A stretch of 64,000 bases of DNA from Carettochelys insculpta (taxonomy: Eukaryota; Chordata; Testudines; Carettochelyidae). The stretch spans positions 249,348,501-249,412,500 of the forward strand of contig NC_134137.1 in assembly GCF_033958435.1 (NCBI RefSeq). The letters run 5' to 3'. Below are positions 32,831-45,466 of this stretch, in pieces. Under the pieces are notes generated by a model. It was given only the letters and a program-made list of their open reading frames with translations, ran no database searches and was not told the DNA's origin. The number at the start of each line of letters is the position of its first letter. The first letter of the stretch is position 1. Position numbers and translations under genes: made by a program.

Positions 32831-34505
32831 AGACAATGTAGGCGTGCTGTAGTGTGGAAAGAAAGCTGATGTAAGGAAAAGCCTCTAGTTAACAGGGAAC
32901 AAGACAAAGTGTACACACAGGTGGCTGGTGTGCAATGCAGGGAAGCTGCATTTAGGTTACTCACTTAGATTTCTTACAGAGTTTGGAAGACAAGCTATCC
33001 ATTTTTAGACTCATTTTAATTTTGGCTCTTTAGAGAGACTGACCCTTGTGTCAGTTTTCAGGACTCAAGTGTAATTGGGTGGGGGGGGGGTGTGAAGAGG
33101 TTGGTTGCACTGTAGTCATAGTGTTAGCTAGTAACTTCCCAGTCCCTTGTTAAGCTAGCTACATTGGCTGTTATAGGGGGTATGAAAGATGGCAATGATG
33201 GGGAAGTGTACGTTTATTTACCTGACTAGTGACAGATCTTATCACAAAGCTTTTATGGTAGGAAGGTCAAGAACAGCTGCATCTGACACTCACCTCGCTG
33301 AGGTGAAAGATTTGAGGTGGCCATGAAAGAGAAGACAAGATGTCACTAACAAATCCACATACTGGGAACATCATTTCCATTTGTATTTTGAATGGACTGA
33401 GCTTTACACCAGATGTTTTCCAGTTGCCCACCTTTCCCAGCCCTTCCCCTCCTAAGGGCCTCAGATGAATGCTAGGGGGTTTTGCACACTAATCCCCCAG
33501 CAGACTGGGGGGGCAGGGTTCTAGGTATTGAAGATAGACGGTTGAATCAGTTATGTTTAAAGAGCTGCAGGTTCCAGAGTGCTTGGCTGGTAGACTGTGT
33601 TCCGTCTGTAGATTTGACAACTTTTCCTAATTACTCCAGCTAGGTTTTCATGCATAAGTAGTGTGCTGTCAGCATTGACTGGTACAGCTGCAGATTTTAA
33701 CTGCAAATCTCCCAGTTGCTCAATTTAAAGAGGCATTCAAGTATTAGTTTTTTTCTTGTCTATGGTCATTTCTGTGATGAGTTACAAAGCAGAGGTATCT
33801 CCCCTGCCCGCAGTGCTCAACCAAAATGGATATGTAGAATCCACTAACTGACAACTGTCTAGCCCTATTCAAAAGTGCTGGGCTGATCTAGCTATATCTT
33901 CATCAGCCTGTAGCTATTGTGCTGTTTCCACAAATTTTATGCTTTCGAGCAACAGGCTATCAAATTATAAAATCTTGCTCTTGATTGCTAAAACTGTGAC
34001 CTGAAAAATTATATGCTCTGGGCCATAAACTAGTTTCTTCTGTCAAAGTAACTGATACTATACCCTTATTATATGCAGAACCTCCTCTTGTCTGGTATTG
34101 TGTACCTAACAAGTAGAAAACATAATCTTATTCATTCTGGCTTCCTTTACGTTTAACCACCTTGAATAGGCTTGTTGCATTGTGGGAGATCTTGTGAAGG
34201 TGTGCTGCTTCAGGTCTGAAAGTTGGTGTTTGGTAGAACTGTACTGTGTGTCTAACTGAGGTGTTCCCCTTACAAGTTTAAATCTGGCTTTGGAGCAGGC
34301 AGTGTGTGCGTTTAAAGCGTTTATGTTGCTTGTACTGCTAAGGGATGAACATACCCAAAGACTTTTTTTTCCTTGTGGTAAGACTTATTTTTAATGAGCA
34401 ACTCTATAGCTGGTTAATCACGAGCTGTTTTCTATTATGAATATATACTTACTGGCTTTTTCAAAATGTCTGTGCAAGAAATAAAATATTTTGCTGATTA
34501 TCATT
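32831..34505 (+). other. CYB5R3: CYB5R 3' UTR, with poly(A) signal AATAAA at 34480-34485
   Basis: About 1.65 kb lies between the stop codon and a canonical AATAAA (34480) followed by a TG-rich tract (GTGAGTGGTGTTTGTGT at 34510-34530), a good cleavage-site arrangement. The interval shows no interspersed repeat, which fits transcribed UTR. A second AATAAA at 34580 is a weaker alternative. Confidence 0.7.
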
Positions 34506-37262
34506 TCATTGTGAGTGGTGTTTGTGTAACTTTGCAAAGCCACCTGTCAGGTACCATGCTGAAAATTTGCTTTTACTTAATAAAATCTCATGGAGGAAGA
34601 AAACTAACTGGAAAAATAAATAAGCAATTTGAATAAATAGAATTTTTACTTCCCTATATCTGCTGCTGGAAACAGAGGAACAACTTCATCCTATAAGAAA
34701 CTATCTGTATTTTGTTGGGATTTTAATACATTAGAAGAGACAAACACCAGAGTTATGGACTGGTCAATCAGTCAAAGTAGAAGGAAATGGGGCGGGGGAA
34801 AAAAAAAAAGGAGCATTTAAGGATTCTGTGCCACAGCCAACAAGGAGCTTTGCTTAGGTCTGAGAAGTTTTTTGGCACAGCAGGCGAAAAGGCATGAGTT
34901 GGCCCAAGGGGGGCACACGTACAGGGAGCAGCTATAGGGAAACTACTTGAAGAAGTCATCCTCATGGGCACCCATAGAGGCAACGGACCCCTTCTGCCTT
35001 TACTTTCTCCAGTACCTTCTACTTACAAGTGGTGTGGAAATGGTCCCTCTGGTTACAGCTGCCTTGAAAAACCATCTCTGCTTTAGGATGATTGGGAAGA
35101 ACAGTCCCAGCTCTGCTGCAATCTTCCTTCAGTGGCCTCAGTGTGAGCTGGTCAATACTGTTCAACTTCTAGAAAGGTCCACATTCAAGTAAGAAACATT
35201 GATGTCCATGTTTGTCCATGGCTGGGTGCTGAATACCTTGGAGAGGGCAGTGTCCTGAATAGATTAGTTTAATCACACACAAAGTTCATCCTGTGACTGA
35301 CATCTGCCATTAATGCTTCATATCACAAGTCTGAAGACTTTCTGAAAATACTGCTACAAACACATCCAGTTCTAGACAGCACTTACCGATTGCCACTCTG
35401 ACTCATTCTTTACCCGGTTGTAGTAAGGCTCATACAACTCCTCAGACTGATATTTTAGGTCTGAGGAACCGGGTCTGCTTTTGTATTAGAGAATGGTGGT
35501 GCGCATGGCTGCTACAAGGCTGTATACCAGCCCGTATTCTGTTTGCTCACCCTGCCTCACTGCAGGTTTAAGAGCAGAGTGGGTTAATTGATTTGTAGCA
35601 TTACCTCTTCTTATACTGCCACCAAACGCTCTTTATCAAATTTAAGAAAAACCTGTCTTAGGGGCTGAGAATAATGCACAACTTGCTATGCTATTAGAAT
35701 ACTAAATGCAGGTTGAACTGCTCTAGCCCAGGACCTGACTGGTACCAAACGAGAGAATTTGCCAGACCGTGGGAGGTCACAGTATGAAAGGGCTTTGCTT
35801 GACACAGTTTCCAGCATGCTTACCTGAAGTAAATGAGTGTAGATCCACAGAAATCCAATGGAGCTACACTGTTACACAGTAGCTGAAGATCCAGCTGTAT
35901 TTGTCTGAGTGAAAATATACCTGATTTTGCAAAATGGTGCTTTTCTTTTATACTTGGCAGCTAATTCACAGTAAGTGGAGGGACTTTTCCACTCCTGTTT
36001 GCATCCAACCGTTTTGCCTGTCATATTAAAGCTATCAGCAAGATTAAAGATGCAGGAAAAACACTGCAGGGAAAGCTAGGAAAGCTGACCTATGGCCCAC
36101 AACTGCCACAGCAGGCTGACGCTGGGCCATCAGTAACACAGTCAAAGTTTTGACCATCACAAATCAGAAGAAAAAAGTTGAAACATCAAGTTGTGTGGAA
36201 GCAAAAAATGGCACTGTGGAGAATGGCATGCTCTGTGACAGATGCACATGGGGCTGTCAATCCTACTTTTACAGGTGCCGTTTTGGCATGGGGTAGCCCA
36301 ACAAGGGTGCTAGCTTTAGCACCTGTGTTTCTCACAAGCTCCAAAGAACCTAAAGCCCTGGCTGGAGACTTGACTTACCCTTGCAGGAGCTCTACAGCCC
36401 ACAGACCTGTTGCCAGCCTGTCACTGAACAAGACATTTTATTTGTCAATGGGCGTGAGATATGGAACATTGGCCTAGGATGTTAAAGCAAAAACACATGT
36501 ACCTGTTTGCAGGATCATCTCTCTCGCTTAAGTGTCCTGCCATGATAAAACAGGTGCTCAGTTTTATTGGTCACCTTATTGGTCATGTTCAGACCTTCCT
36601 TCCCACATCTGGCAACTCACTTCTAAGAGTGGCTTGTGATTCTCACATTGCCATTGCACCGTCCCATGGCAGGAAGTGGCAAGATAACAGCATAAGGTCC
36701 CTCTTGCGCAGCAACTTCGCTGGAGGCACTAACCAAGGCCTAGTCCTTAGTTGCTGGGCAGAAGCTTTGTGCTGGTGGGTTGGGGCACATGAATTTGCAG
36801 GGTAGAAATGGGAAGATAGGTAGTGACAGACAAGGGAACAGGAACCAGAAAAGGGCTAAGAAGGGAAGGGGAGGAGTGGGAGATAGAAACTGGAAATTTG
36901 CTCTTCAGCAGTTGTTTGTTTCTGGGGCACCTAAGCTATTTCTCTCCCCCCCCACCCCAAACAAAGGCATTAGGAAGCTGCTTCTTGCTTCTACATTGAA
37001 ATAAAACAATGTATTCAACAAAATAAGTTGATGTTCATGCTTGTGTCCCTTATTTCAGAGTTGGGGAGGTGAGAGGTCTGGTCACAGTGGTCTCATGTTT
37101 TATATCTGTCCCTCTGATCCAATCCATCATCATCTATTTAAGGTAACTCCATTCATACATGGACTGTTCTTGATACACCATTCATTTCCCTGCCATGGCA
37201 TACCCTGCTCACTTCATTGCTTACTCTCGGGCCTAGGCAAAAAATAACCCCTTCAGCTCTCA

Positions 37263-37508
37263 GGCCGTAGCCACGCTAATGGCCAATTTGCAGCATACTA
37301 ATGAGGCACTGAAATGAATATTCAGCACCACATTAGCAAGCTGCCAGCTGTGGCACTTCGAAAGTGCCACATTTCAATCACACACAGTTGATGGGGATTT
37401 CCAAATTCTGCAGGGTTGTTTTGAAAAGGGCCCCATGTGTAGACAAGCCCTATTCATTTCAGTGTCTCATTAGTATTCTGCGCTTTGGCCATTAGCATGG
37501 CCACAGCC
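37263..37508. mobile_element. MITE with perfect 3-bp target duplication TCA
   Basis: The left end GGCCGTAGCCACGCTAATGGCC and the reversed right end GGCTGTGGCCATGCTAATGGCC are inverted for over 40 bases (…GCA.A.TACTAATGAG.CACTGAAATGAAT). TCA at 37260-37262 and at 37509-37511 is an exact 3-bp duplication, as PIF/Harbinger elements make. Confidence 0.8.
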
Positions 37509-38109
37509 TCAGTGTACAACACTGCAAAAGGGAATGGAGAAATTTTTAACACCTTCACCATGTGCTATTTGAAGCATGCAAACTACAATTCACAAAATAC
37601 AAGGAATACAAATTAACAGACTGACCTAACATTAAACTTTCCTATGGACCCTGACAAACTGAAATGTGCAAATTTGGGTTAACCCAACCTAATGCAAAAC
37701 ATTTCATTTTGATTTACCCAAAGAGAAACTGAAAAATTTCAACAGTGTGAAAATAGCATTTTCTGTTTTCAAAATATTCCTGACTAACTCCATCAATAAA
37801 TGAGAGTTATCCAATTAATGGATATCTCAGGACTTCACAGGCTTGGGTTCTTTGCAAGGATTTATAATGGAGAGAATCAAAAGTTCTACCATGTTCAAAA
37901 AAAAAAACAAAAACCAAACCCTGGATAGTCACCCACAATACAGCTATTTATAAGATAACAGTTTTGTCTTATCCCCTTACTCAAGCCCTCAACAGACTTA
38001 AAATACATTACACTAACACCCCATCGGTTGGAAAACCCTCATCTCAAAGAACTATTTTAGCATATGCAAGGCTTCTACTAATAGGACAGACGATTATTGT
38101 GTCCCATAT

Positions 38110-38300
38110 AGGAAGAAGGGGCTTTCAAACTCGGGGTCCTTTCAAAAGGCCCCCATCTACACAGGCAGCATGCGTTCCAAAAGCAGCACTTTTGAATCAC
38201 GTGCGGCTGTCATTATGCTAATGAGGCATTGCATATTCATGTCAGTGCCTCATTAGCATCTTCCAAATTGCCTCATTAATGTGCCCCCTCCAAAAGGCCT
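38110..38300. mobile_element. half MITE
   Basis: It contains GGGTCCTTTCAAAAGGCCCCC then ATCTACACAGG, with TTATGCTAATGAGGCATTGC paired with AGTGCCTCATTAGCATCTTC. These are the centre blocks of the MITE group, but the termini are lost. Confidence 0.45.
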
Positions 38301-38745
38301 AATATCATGCATCACAGAAATCCGCAAGAAATTCCAGGCTTGATTCTGAGCTCTCTTACACAGATTTTATAATAGGGTAAGGCAACTGACTTTAGTCAAG
38401 GTATATATGAGTTACACCATGTCTTAGTATCTCAATTTTCATAACCACACAGATTGCAAAGTCAATAAAATAGGGTACAGGTAATGAATTCTTAATACAA
38501 GATGTTTTATTTTGTTGACTAAAGTTTTAACATTAAAATAGAAATTTAACTATGCAACTTAAAATAGAAAAAAATATGAAGAAAGGTTTGTGAAAAGGAG
38601 CTTAGTATCCCAAAAATTAAATATCCACATTTAAAACTGGTCTCTTTCAAATTATTAGTCACTGTAAAGTAACACTGCCAAATAACCAAGGTAATTTAAT
38701 TTGTGATCACATAATGAATTTGCAAATTCCTCTTACAATCACTAT

Positions 38746-39000
38746 GGCCGTTTCGACACATGCCACTTCCTCTGAAATTCATTTTTGGGAAGAAGGGACC
38801 TACGGAAAGAGTACTTCCTTGTGGAAACCCCCACCCCGGCGGGGGCCGCACTTCTACATGCTGTTTTGGAGTCCGAAAGAGCATCCTCCGGCCTCCACAT
38901 CATGTAATCTTATGCTAATGAGGAGTGGGGAATTTACATCTGTGCCTCATTAGCATATTTCAGGCCATTTATTAGCATGTGGCATGTGAAGAAACAGCTT
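38746..39000. mobile_element. MITE, GGCCGTTTCGACACATGCC family
   Basis: The left end GGCCGTTTCGACACATGCCAC and the reversed right end AGCTGTTTCTTCACATGCCAC are inverted. Inner blocks TTATGCTAATGAGGAGTGGGG and CTGTGCCTCATTAGCATATT pair. It is a longer relative of 20987-21181. Confidence 0.65.
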
Positions 39001-39965
39001 ACCACTTTTCCTTTGAAAGAAAGTAGTTGGGATTGTACAACTTGAAATTCATATTGCCAATTAGAAACTAGGCAAGGAGAAGGAAATCAAGCATGTGGCT
39101 GAAGGTGGATCATAATAATGATAATCTCTGAAAAAAATCCACCTCTTAAAGAGTTCAGAAAAAGTATATTTAATACACATGGGATTTAACTTCAAGTACA
39201 ACACAGCATGAAATTTTGTCTCCATTTAAATCAATGGTGAAACTCCCATGAACTTCAGTGACACCAGGAATTCACCCCCTATTTTTATAGTCTTTAAAAT
39301 ACTCCGCAAAATAATTTTCCTTTAACCGAACACACTAATGCCTTTCTAACCTCCCTCCCTTCACCTTTGTTTGCCTTGTCAATTTAGTAATTTGGGAACT
39401 GGAATTGTTTAGTTTCTGCAAGGTATGATTCATTTGGGAGTTTTAGGCATTACAGCAAGACAGTAATGAATAATTAACAGACTACCATTTACTAATGAGA
39501 AGAGTTACAGATAGGAAAGGTCCCTACTGTCATTCAGTCTATGTACATGCCAAAGCAGGACTCCTGCACTAATGAAACAACTTAGATTTGACATCTCACA
39601 TTATAAAATCATGCAATGGTTGCCCTTCTCTCTCATTCCAAATCATAAAAAAAAACAAAAAAAAAAACATTTTCTTTATATCAATTTTCTGTTTAGGTAA
39701 ATGTAGTAAACTCAACTCTTTCAAAAGATCATGTTTGAGTGTTAAAGACCAGAATGTTCTTAAAATTAGGTTTTCAGCACATTTTCCAAAGTACATTTTA
39801 AAAACTGGAGAGATTTAATCATCATCTCCCATAAAAATCACCTGCCTGGACTAAGTAACTACGTTCCACAGTGAATGTGAGAGAGAGAAGTGCAGATGAT
39901 TGAAGGATCAGTACTGGATATGCTTTGTTGAATGGGTGAAGAGCATTTAACCACCCAGAAAGAGT

Positions 39966-40667
39966 TTAAAGAAAGTTAATGTACACATTGCCCACCTCCT
40001 TGAGCCCATTTTTCTTACAGAGGCAGTTTTCAAGCATTTCTTTTGTGGAGAGGAAGCTATCAGTGTGCAAGACAAACTGCCTTAAAGCATTCTCACCTGA
40101 CAGGTGATTTTTTCGTTTCTCTTTGTTGATGCTGTCTAGCATGACTCCTCTGATATCTTTTGGCTTTCCTGGCACACCAAATATTATGAAGAGGCCCAGA
40201 CAATCTTGTCCCACCAGCATGCAGAACTCTTTCAGTTTCTCAAACTTGCTTTTATTTTTGAAAAGCTGGTCCTCTGATACGTCTTCCTTGCTTGGCCCAG
40301 TTTCACTGGGGAGGAGTTCAGCCATTTGCAAAGACTGCACGGCAATCTGAAGTTTGGTTTGTTTGTCAGCTCCACATAAAGTCCAGATCCAGTCGATCCC
40401 AAGGAGCAAAGATTGTTGTTTTGTCATCTTGCTGGTCGTGATACGCTCCTCCACTCCTTTTTCAATACAGAAACTGATGAAGTTAACCAAAAAGATCTCA
40501 TTTAAAGTATCCGTGGCTGGGTGGAATATGTTCTGAGGATCATCAAATCCAAGATATTCTTTCACCTTTTGAGATGCATAAACCACTCCTTGGCTGAATA
40601 CCTCATTTATAATGAGAATGTCAACTTTGTTCTTCTCATCATATTCCTGTGAGAGTTTCTGGCCCAT
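39966..40667 (-). CDS. REP15: Rab15 effector protein
   Basis: A single-exon coding sequence of 233 codons, close to the 236 residues of the human protein. REP15 binds GTP-loaded Rab15 and promotes return of transferrin receptor from the endocytic recycling compartment to the cell surface. The sequence starts MGQKLS, a myristoylation-type start as in mammals. Conserved blocks are QKVKEYLGF (33-41), TLNEIFLVNFISFC (54-67), TTSKMTKQQ (77-85), DWIWTLCGADKQTKLQIAVQ (92-111), EFCMLVGQDCLGLFIIFG (147-164), PGKPKDIRGVMLD (166-178) and GLKEVGNVYI (221-230). The start at 40665-40667 gives full length; the stop is TAA. It lies 5.8 kb from PPFIBP1 on the same strand, as in human 12p11, which supports orthology. 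Confidence 0.95.
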   Translation of the reverse strand: MGQKLSQEYDEKNKVDILIINEVFSQGVVYASQKVKEYLGFDDPQNIFHPATDTLNEIFLVNFISFCIEKGVEERITTSKMTKQQSLLLGIDWIWTLCGADKQTKLQIAVQSLQMAELLPSETGPSKEDVSEDQLFKNKSKFEKLKEFCMLVGQDCLGLFIIFGVPGKPKDIRGVMLDSINKEKRKNHLSGENALRQFVLHTDSFLSTKEMLENCLCKKNGLKEVGNVYINFL

Positions 40668-43600
40668 TTTCTGTTCAAGAACGATATAGTCCCATGCAAA
40701 AATTCGCTGGGGTAACTTCTCCTCTCTCAGTGAAAGGCAGATGGTAACTGGATTATGTTCTGCCTTCAGATATGCACAATGCTCACCCCTTGCTTTCCAG
40801 AAAAAAAGTCACACCAAGAGCAGAGCTATGCAAGCAGGTCCTGGTTCCGGAAAGGCTGATACACATGTTTCTGGGCGTGTTCTCATCCAGTTCAAAACCA
40901 AGAACCAGCTGAACAGGTTGGGTAGCTTTCACACACAGTAGCAGCTCTTTGGCATGCCTTCCTCAAGGCTTTAAAACTTTATCGTTAATTCCAGCACCAT
41001 TTAGTGTATCTTATCCCTTTCTCTATCTAAAACCACAACAAGGAAGCTGTTCCAGGAAGCCTGGGCGATTCATGGGGATAAACACCGATTCAAATTTCAA
41101 CCTTTGTTGCCATCTGACAGCTTTTCTGGGGGCTGTGTGAAATGAGTGGGTGGTCTCAGGTGCACTCTTCGTGGATGCGTGTCCATTTTGCAAAAGTTGT
41201 TAGAAATAACTAGTGCCCAGGAGAAAGGCCAAGGAAAGAACAGAAACTAAGTTATCCACTTGTCCCAGAGAAACACCTTTGAACTCAGAGAAGGGGGCAC
41301 ATTTGCATGACACTGTCCCTCCCTGCCTGTGCTGTCTTTTTGTGGGAATCCCAGGCAACAGGGCATTTCAATACAGTACTTTTATGAATGCCTAACGCCA
41401 TTCATATGAACAAGTTCTTTCAGGCTTAAAAACTCCATCTCCCTCCTCAGATTCACCAAACATCCCTACCAGTTGCATTTGTGTGGATAAACTGAGGCCA
41501 CTTTTAGTTCTGCAACTTCGAAACATCAATTCTGCAATTAAACGTCTTTCTCTGCCCAAGAGCTCATCCATATTTTCAAAAATAAGATTAACACTATGCT
41601 GTAAGAACTTTCTTCCTTCTCCTCTTCAATGCTCCTTTCCCTCTTTCAGCCCGGTCATTGACACGGTGATCTTCCTGCTACCTTTGCTTTTAGTATTTCA
41701 ACCATCAGCTTGTAGTTCTTATCCTCCCACTCCTTCCCCTCTGGGGCTATGTCTACACTAGAAGCATCTGTCGACAGAAGTTGGTATCAAGAGATCAATG
41801 GGGCCAACTAATGTGGTTTTGAGAGAGAATTACTGATCAACCCAGGAGCAGAGGACAAAGTTTTTTCATTACATGGTTGCCCATCAAGCAGGGCTGGGTT
41901 ATGCCTGTCTCTCAGAAATGGAACATGAAACCTCTTAGAAGTCAAAGGACCACCTGGCCTAACAAGACTTTAGAAATAGACGGATGAATAAAACAAAAGA
42001 CACTAAAATTCTGCTTCACTTTTTTTTAAATGACGAGCATAACTTGCCAGAAAATTAGTTTGAAAAGTACTCTAATGTCAATTGAAACTATAAAGATGAC
42101 AGACACTTAAGAGCCATGTTAGTCTATACTCCAACAAAACAAAACAGTGGAAATGTAGCACTTTAAAGACTAACAAAATTATTTATTCAGTGATGAGCTT
42201 TCGTGGGACACTTGAGAGATTATTCTAAAAACGCAGAAGCCCTGAAATAGTTGGCATTTTCTCTCAAACTTTATTTGCTTTTACACAGCCACACACATTA
42301 GTTTATGTTGCTCTCTTTACACAGAAAAAAATTAAAATGTCATAAAGTATACATGTTTGTTTTAGATTTCTGACTTTATTTTAGCATTTATATTACTCTC
42401 ACCATAAAATAATCAAAGTTCAGATGATAGGAAGGCCTTTTTCCAACCAGTAACCTGCTGGAAAAAAATGGTTTTTAGCAGACCTCTATTTACATCACAA
42501 TTAAACACAAACGAACATCAAAAGGTCTCAACAGATTTATTGGTAGTTTTTTCCCCCCAATACAGCCCCTCTATGAATATTTGTTTCACTATTTGTAATC
42601 CCCTTTGGATGCCTTTCTATAGTTTTCACTTCCAAGAGAGTTTGCAAAAGAACAAATTTTAAGCACAGATTTGTTCTGAAGGGCAAGGGCCCGTGTCTTC
42701 TTGTGTTTGTGCAGTGCCTAGCACAACAGGACCTGGATCCTGAAGGGGCCTGGTTAGGCACTACTTCAGTACAAATAATAATTACCCTGCAGAATGTTTA
42801 CAGAAAGCAAACTTCAAAATTGTAAGTATTCACACTGGAAACCTTAAGTCTTACATGTGGCCAGTCAGGAAGCGGTCACTTGACACGTGGTCTTACCTGT
42901 CCATTCTAAATAGCTCAGAGATCCAATTACAACAAGACATTGCTGATGAACCAGCTACAGACCAAGCATTTTTTGCAGAAAGTATTCCATCAATAACTTT
43001 GAATAATGAATAAATACATTATGAATGATATGTCTCTCTCCAGTTAGTAAAGAGTAAATAGCAGAGTTCAATGTAATGCATAATGTAACTGGTTCAACTG
43101 AATCCATTGTAGTTATATTGAGTGAATGTTTACACTCAATGAAGAGCCAAATTGCACAGGGCAAGAAATAAAACACATAAGTCATCTGCGGCCTGGAGGT
43201 GGGTTACTGCATAACAAGCACTTAACTTGGTTAACAATTATACTTCATAACCTCCCTTGCCCCTGATACACATGGTGGGAAGATACATTATAATGAAATA
43301 TAAACCTGTGCTGCGCATCCTTTAATGAACCAGACTGGTAACCAGTATATGGTTATGCTATTAGAGAACAAAGCCTGCAAGCACTTGTAGAAGGCCACAT
43401 TAAAAATCCTGGTAATGTCTCAATTGCCTTCCCAACTTCTGTAATAAAGCATGAGATGTCCTGAACTTGCCACAAATCAAAGGTCGTTTACATTGTGTAA
43501 GCAGCTTGTGCAGAGCAGCATCCTTCCCAATGCTCGCAACAAGAACTATGACAAGAAGTATGTTGAAACCCTTCTGTTACAGCAAACAACATGGTAAGGG

Positions 43601-44030
43601 AATTAATCTAGCTGGACTTTTTCTTCACAAGCAAGGAAGCATCATGCCAACATGCTTACAAAACATGCAACATTCAGCACTCTAACAGTCATAAATTAAC
43701 AGACAAAAAAAAGCTAGTAATTTTTGGCAAGAAATACCACATTCTACAGAATGTCTGATGGACAATTTTCACTGGCTAGTTAGAATTTTAGAAAGCTGCT
43801 TATTTCAAAGCAGAAATGTAACAGTATAGCACGTTTTTTCTATAATCATATTGAGAGGCCTAAAGCTCATCTGAAGCCAGTGCACCACCCACCATTAACT
43901 GTAAGGCTAGAAGTCACATTTCCATCTAAATTTCATTACAACAGCATCACACCAGGCTGTTAAGGAGATATCCTAATGCCGCTGTCACCAAATAAAACAG
44001 CGCTATGTCTGTCAGAAACTATCAATAACT
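40668..44030. other. gene-free interval between REP15 and an LTR-like repeat
   Basis: It should include REP15 5' untranslated sequence or its promoter, but no island or TATA box stands out. It contains an arm of the hairpin repeat (42105-42215), a GGCTATGTCTACACTAGAAGC MITE fragment (41744-41800), and a SINE-like tail with AATAATAAT (about 42690-42785: GTGCAGTGCCTAGCACAACA then AGGCACTAC). Confidence 0.45.
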
Positions 44031-44034
44031 GAGT

Positions 44035-44690
44035 TTGTGGAATCCCCATTCTACGATGATTGTCTTCACTTTTCTGCTGTTTTCTATATGATCGCTGTCA
44101 GGTTTGTAATTGTTTGTGTCTCCTGTACAATTAGTTTTGCTAGGTGTAAATTACGGTGGTGGGGTATGATTTGTTAGGTAATTCTGTTACAGTAGGTTAT
44201 GATTGGTTAATAGCATTGTATTAAGATAATTGGTCAAGGTATAGCTAAGCAGGGCTCAAGTTTCACTAGGTAAACTGGAATCCAAGAAAGTAAGGCAGGA
44301 AGAAGGAAGGAAAGAAAAGAACAGCAAGAAAAGGAGGAAGAAGGGAAAAACCTGGGAGGACTCACCCCTAAGACCAGAGCTGCCAGACCCTAAAGTGCAG
44401 CAACCAGCATCCAGAGAGTCTGACTTTGTCCCACAGGGGAAGTCTGCCTGCCTTTATCTGGACTGGTGAGCATGATGTTGTGTACTTAGCTTGTATTCTG
44501 CTTTCTTGGTAATTGTAAAAAAGAGAATAAGAATATTACTGTATAAGGCTTTTTCAGTGGCACAGATCCTGCGTACCTGCAGGGAATTACACCCTGAGCC
44601 CTAGGAATTGGGTAAGGGTGGGCGTTTACATTAACAGGGTCACACCTTCAGCCCTAGGATTGGGTAAAGGGAGGGGCTAAAGAAATTCGT
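44035..44690 (+). mobile_element. LTR-like repeat, probable solo LTR
   Basis: The stretch has LTR-like composition: an upstream region with repeated TGATTGGTTA/AATTGGTCAAGG-type boxes, a purine-rich middle (AGGCAGGAAGAAGGAAGG), an AATAAGAATA tract near 44525, and an end GTTTACATTAACA. TGTCAG near 44096 pairs loosely with that end. A CCCTAGGAATTGGGTAAGGG block is duplicated just after it (44600 and 44652). I recall similar sequence as a common turtle repeat. No viral coding sequence is visible. Boundaries are approximate. Confidence 0.45.
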
Positions 44691-44794
44691 GCAGATAACA
44701 GAATGGAGTTGTGTTTTAAAGAGGCATAAGTATTAGGAACCGTATGCTTTGGTATTTGACTTATTTTTGAGGCAAAACCGACCTTAGGTTTAAT

Positions 44795-45466
44795 CAGGGC
44801 CTTTTTTCCTGCCAGAACAACGTGGAACACGCCTCCAGCACCTTTTTTCCTGGCACTGCTGCCGCTATTTTGGAAGGCTGTTGGGCTGTGCTCCCTGCTC
44901 GCCAAATGTGGCAGCAAATGGGGCAGTGGCGAAGTGTAGCTCATTAGAGCTGCACAAGTGAAGCGCCCCTTCCCCTGCTCTGCACGAGTGTGGTTCCTGC
45001 TGGGAGCCATGTGGCTCCTCTAGTCCTGGCATGGTTTCTGCGGCTCCATGCCGGGAGCTGCGCGGCTCCTGCTGCCCTGGCGCCTGCAGCCTGGTGCGGT
45101 CCAAGGGGCCCGGTATGATTCTGGAAGTCCAGTGGGGCGCTTGCATGGCTCTGGCAGCCCAAAGTGCCTCTAGTTGGAACGTTCCCTGGGGCACCAGGTC
45201 AGTAACTCGCCAGTGCTCAGTCTGGGGGGAACTGGGGGTACCTGCTACTGGGGAAGGGAAAGGGCATTCACTTAGAGCAGGGAGGGGGGTCTGAGGGTGC
45301 CTGCTTCTGGGGTAGGACATTGGTCTGGGGCTGCAGTGGAGGGCGAAGCCTGAGGGTGGCTCAGGCCCTGCACAGGGGATTAAGCTGCCGGAGCGGGGTT
45401 TAGGGGATGGGAGCAGTTTGGGTCTTGAGTTCCGCCACCTTTTTTTCCCTAGGAAAAAAAGCTCTG
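44795..45466. mobile_element. hAT-type DNA transposon, non-autonomous, 672 bp
   Basis: The left end is CAGGGCCTTTTTTCCTG; the reversed right end is CAGAGCTTTTTTTCCTA. GGTTTAAT is present on both sides (44787-44794 and 45467-45474): a perfect 8-bp target duplication, the hAT signature. The interior is GC-rich without a transposase. Confidence 0.85.

Larger units (their letters stand above)
34520..39960. other. gene-free interval between CYB5R and REP15
   Basis: No exon or RNA gene was recognised. Contents include a fragment of the CAGGTTGAACCTCT Tigger-like repeat (35712-35795), two complete short MITEs (37263-37508, 38746-39000) and a half MITE (about 38110-38300). Both flanking genes end into this interval, so promoters are not expected. 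Confidence 0.5.
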
